From NCBI GenBank assembly GCA_937959095.1, contig CALGLY010000042.1, positions 1 through 7,267 on the forward strand: 7,267 bases of DNA. Reading direction: 5' to 3'. The DNA comes from an uncultured Saprospiraceae bacterium. GTDB lineage: Bacteria; Bacteroidota; Bacteroidia; Chitinophagales; Saprospiraceae. The position numbers and the translations under genes are program-made. The notes beneath the pieces were generated by a model, which saw only the letters and a program-made list of their open reading frames with translations, was not told the DNA's origin and ran no database searches. Shown here piece by piece: positions 6,068 to 7,267 of this stretch. Position 1 is the stretch's first letter; each line of letters opens with the position of its first letter.

Positions 6068-6992
6068 ATTCCTTCAAAAAAGCAATATTGCGTTTCAAGC
6101 CTTCCAACTTCGTGCGCTTCACGGCTGACTTCCGAAAGACTTCCTGAAACACTTCTTTGGTCAATTCTTGCCAATCATTTTTAGTCATACTTAGCAAATC
6201 GGGATGTGGCTCAAAAGCGGGTTCTTGATGTGGTTTGGAGAAGCGATTCCAAGGGCAAACTTCCTGACAGACATCGCAGCCAAACATCCAATTATCCATT
6301 TTTCCTTGAAATTCCTCTGGGATAGCTTCTTTCAATTCTATAGTCAAATAAGAAATACATTTGCTGGCATCCAAGAGATAACCTTCGGGCGAAATGGCTT
6401 CGGTGGGGCAAGCATCTATGCAGCGCGTGCAAGTACCACAATAGTCTTTTATAGGCGCGTCTGCTTCCAGTTCGAGGTCGATAATGAGTTCTGCTAGAAA
6501 GAAGTACGAACCTGCTTTCGGATGAATGAGTAAGGTGTTTTTTCCCGTCCAGCCCAAGCCGCTTTTGGCAGCCCATTGGCGTTCTAGCACAGGAGCAGAA
6601 TCTACGAAGCAGCGACCACTTACTTCGCCTATTTCCGTTTCTATGAAATGGAGTAGGGCGCGTAGTTTGTCTTTTATAATAAAGTGATAATCCTTTCCGT
6701 GTGCATATTTTGCAATCTTTGGCGCACTTTCGTCCTGCTGCTCCGCTTCGGTGTGGTAGTTATACATCAGCGTGACGACTGATTTGGAATCAGGCACGAG
6801 CAAACGCGGGTCGAGACGTTTCTCAAAGTGGTTTTCCATATACTGCATCTTCCCTTGGTAGCCTTTGTTTAGCCAGGCTTCCAGGCGTTCCGCTTCCTCA
6901 TCGAGGCGCGTCGCTTTGGCAACGCCTACAAATTCAAAGCCGAGTCGGTAGGCTTCTTCCTTGATGCGATATGTGTGGTGGTTTGTTTGCAT
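6066..6992 (-). CDS. queG: Epoxyqueuosine reductase QueG
   Basis: Catalyses the last step of queuosine synthesis, reducing epoxyqueuosine to queuosine at the wobble position of GUN-anticodon tRNAs, using cobalamin and two 4Fe-4S clusters in the cytoplasm. The 308 residues match the short QueG form without a long C-terminal HEAT-repeat extension. Visible signatures: [10 protein letters not shown] at 129-138 with the expected catalytic Asp at D131; [16 protein letters not shown] at 141-156, the cofactor-binding region; first cluster ligands C185, C188, C191 with C195; second set C212, C239, C242 and C246 in [12 protein letters not shown]. All cluster cysteines are present, so the enzyme should be active. 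ATG 6992 begins [19 protein letters not shown], a normal N-terminus. It is convergent with the secreted-protein gene and follows another minus-strand gene by 36 bases, so the two may be cotranscribed. Confidence 0.96.
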   Translation of the reverse strand: MQTNHHTYRIKEEAYRLGFEFVGVAKATRLDEEAERLEAWLNKGYQGKMQYMENHFEKRLDPRLLVPDSKSVVTLMYNYHTEAEQQDESAPKIAKYAHGKDYHFIIKDKLRALLHFIETEIGEVSGRCFVDSAPVLERQWAAKSGLGWTGKNTLLIHPKAGSYFFLAELIIDLELEADAPIKDYCGTCTRCIDACPTEAISPEGYLLDASKCISYLTIELKEAIPEEFQGKMDNWMFGCDVCQEVCPWNRFSKPHQEPAFEPHPDLLSMTKNDWQELTKEVFQEVFRKSAVKRTKLEGLKRNIAFLKE

Positions 6993-7028
6993 TTTTTGTA
7001 ATGATAGGAAGAAATTTAGGGTCTCTGC

Positions 7029-7267
7029 TTAATTTTTTAGTGGTTGAATATTTGAAAATACTCTACTTACATCGTAGTGAATAAAAATTTCTTTTTCACT
7101 ATTACAACTTATTAAAAAATCAATTTTATCTAAATGGCTTTTCGATTTATCAATGTCTTTTTTTACATCAGCTATTCCAATCCCATAAGAAATATCAGTT
7201 ATAGCATAGTCTGATAAAAGTTTATCCAAAGCATCGGAGAAGTTTTGCTTAGTTTTTATTTCGAGTA
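7029..7267 (-). CDS. 3' end of an unrecognised gene (partial)
   Basis: The minus-strand frame is open from the window edge to a TAA at 7029-7031, giving the last 78 residues of a protein whose start lies outside. The visible C-terminus begins LEIKTKQNFSDALDKLL, contains DISYGIGIADVKKDIDKSK and DFLISCNSEKEIFIHYDVS, and ends NIQPLKN. It is a mix of charged helices and short strands with no signal peptide or membrane segment in view. I do not recognise the family. It lies 36 bases upstream of queG on the same strand. The TTG at 7227-7229 is an internal codon rather than a likely start because the frame remains open beyond it. Confidence 0.6.
   Translation of the reverse strand, partial: LEIKTKQNFSDALDKLLSDYAITDISYGIGIADVKKDIDKSKSHLDKIDFLISCNSEKEIFIHYDVSRVFSNIQPLKN

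Noticed and set aside
6204..6576. Frames on both strands overlapping queG.
   Set aside because: Out-of-frame with a complete queG containing all cluster cysteines.

Overview
The window is most likely a chromosomal fragment of a member of Bacteroidota, probably a Saprospiria-like (Lewinella/Saprospira/Aureispira type) marine or filamentous bacterium. The evidence is an ssb gene followed by gldE, a gene pair typical of the phylum; translation starts without Shine-Dalgarno sites and with AT-rich leaders; a TAnnTTTG-type promoter box; and a large secreted protein built from modules common in that group (choice-of-anchor B/LVIVD propeller, Cys-rich DCGGPDC repeats, a PPC-like beta domain and a HagA-like C-terminal domain).

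Layout, left to right. 1-153: leader with a small AT hairpin. 154-633 (+): ssb, single-stranded DNA-binding protein. 633-833: a 201-bp near-palindrome whose left edge lies in the ssb stop codon, MITE-like. 849-962: AT-rich inverted and direct repeats that run into the annotated start of the next gene. 972-2375 (+): gldE, a membrane CNNM/CBS/CorC-type protein linked to gliding motility. 2376-2773: non-coding, with a candidate promoter and a terminator-like hairpin that could bracket a small RNA. 2774-3079 (+): a small ORF that looks like a decayed copy of the N-terminus of the following gene. 3282-5822 (+): the 846-aa secreted multidomain choice-of-anchor B protein. 5844-6002: a second near-palindrome (159 bp). 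6036-6067: a good intrinsic terminator. 6066-6992 (-): queG, epoxyqueuosine reductase, convergent with the secreted protein gene. 7029-7267 (-): the 3' end of an unrecognised gene running off the right edge.

The genes do not form one pathway. ssb and gldE are a conserved housekeeping/motility pair. The secreted protein and its apparent remnant are a lineage-specific surface or extracellular module. queG is tRNA modification. I do not see a defence locus, CRISPR array, intact transposase or other obvious new system. The most interesting features are the two unrelated long palindromic elements placed directly 3' of plus-strand genes, the decayed duplicate, and the apparent absence of a type IX secretion sorting domain on a protein that would be expected to carry one.
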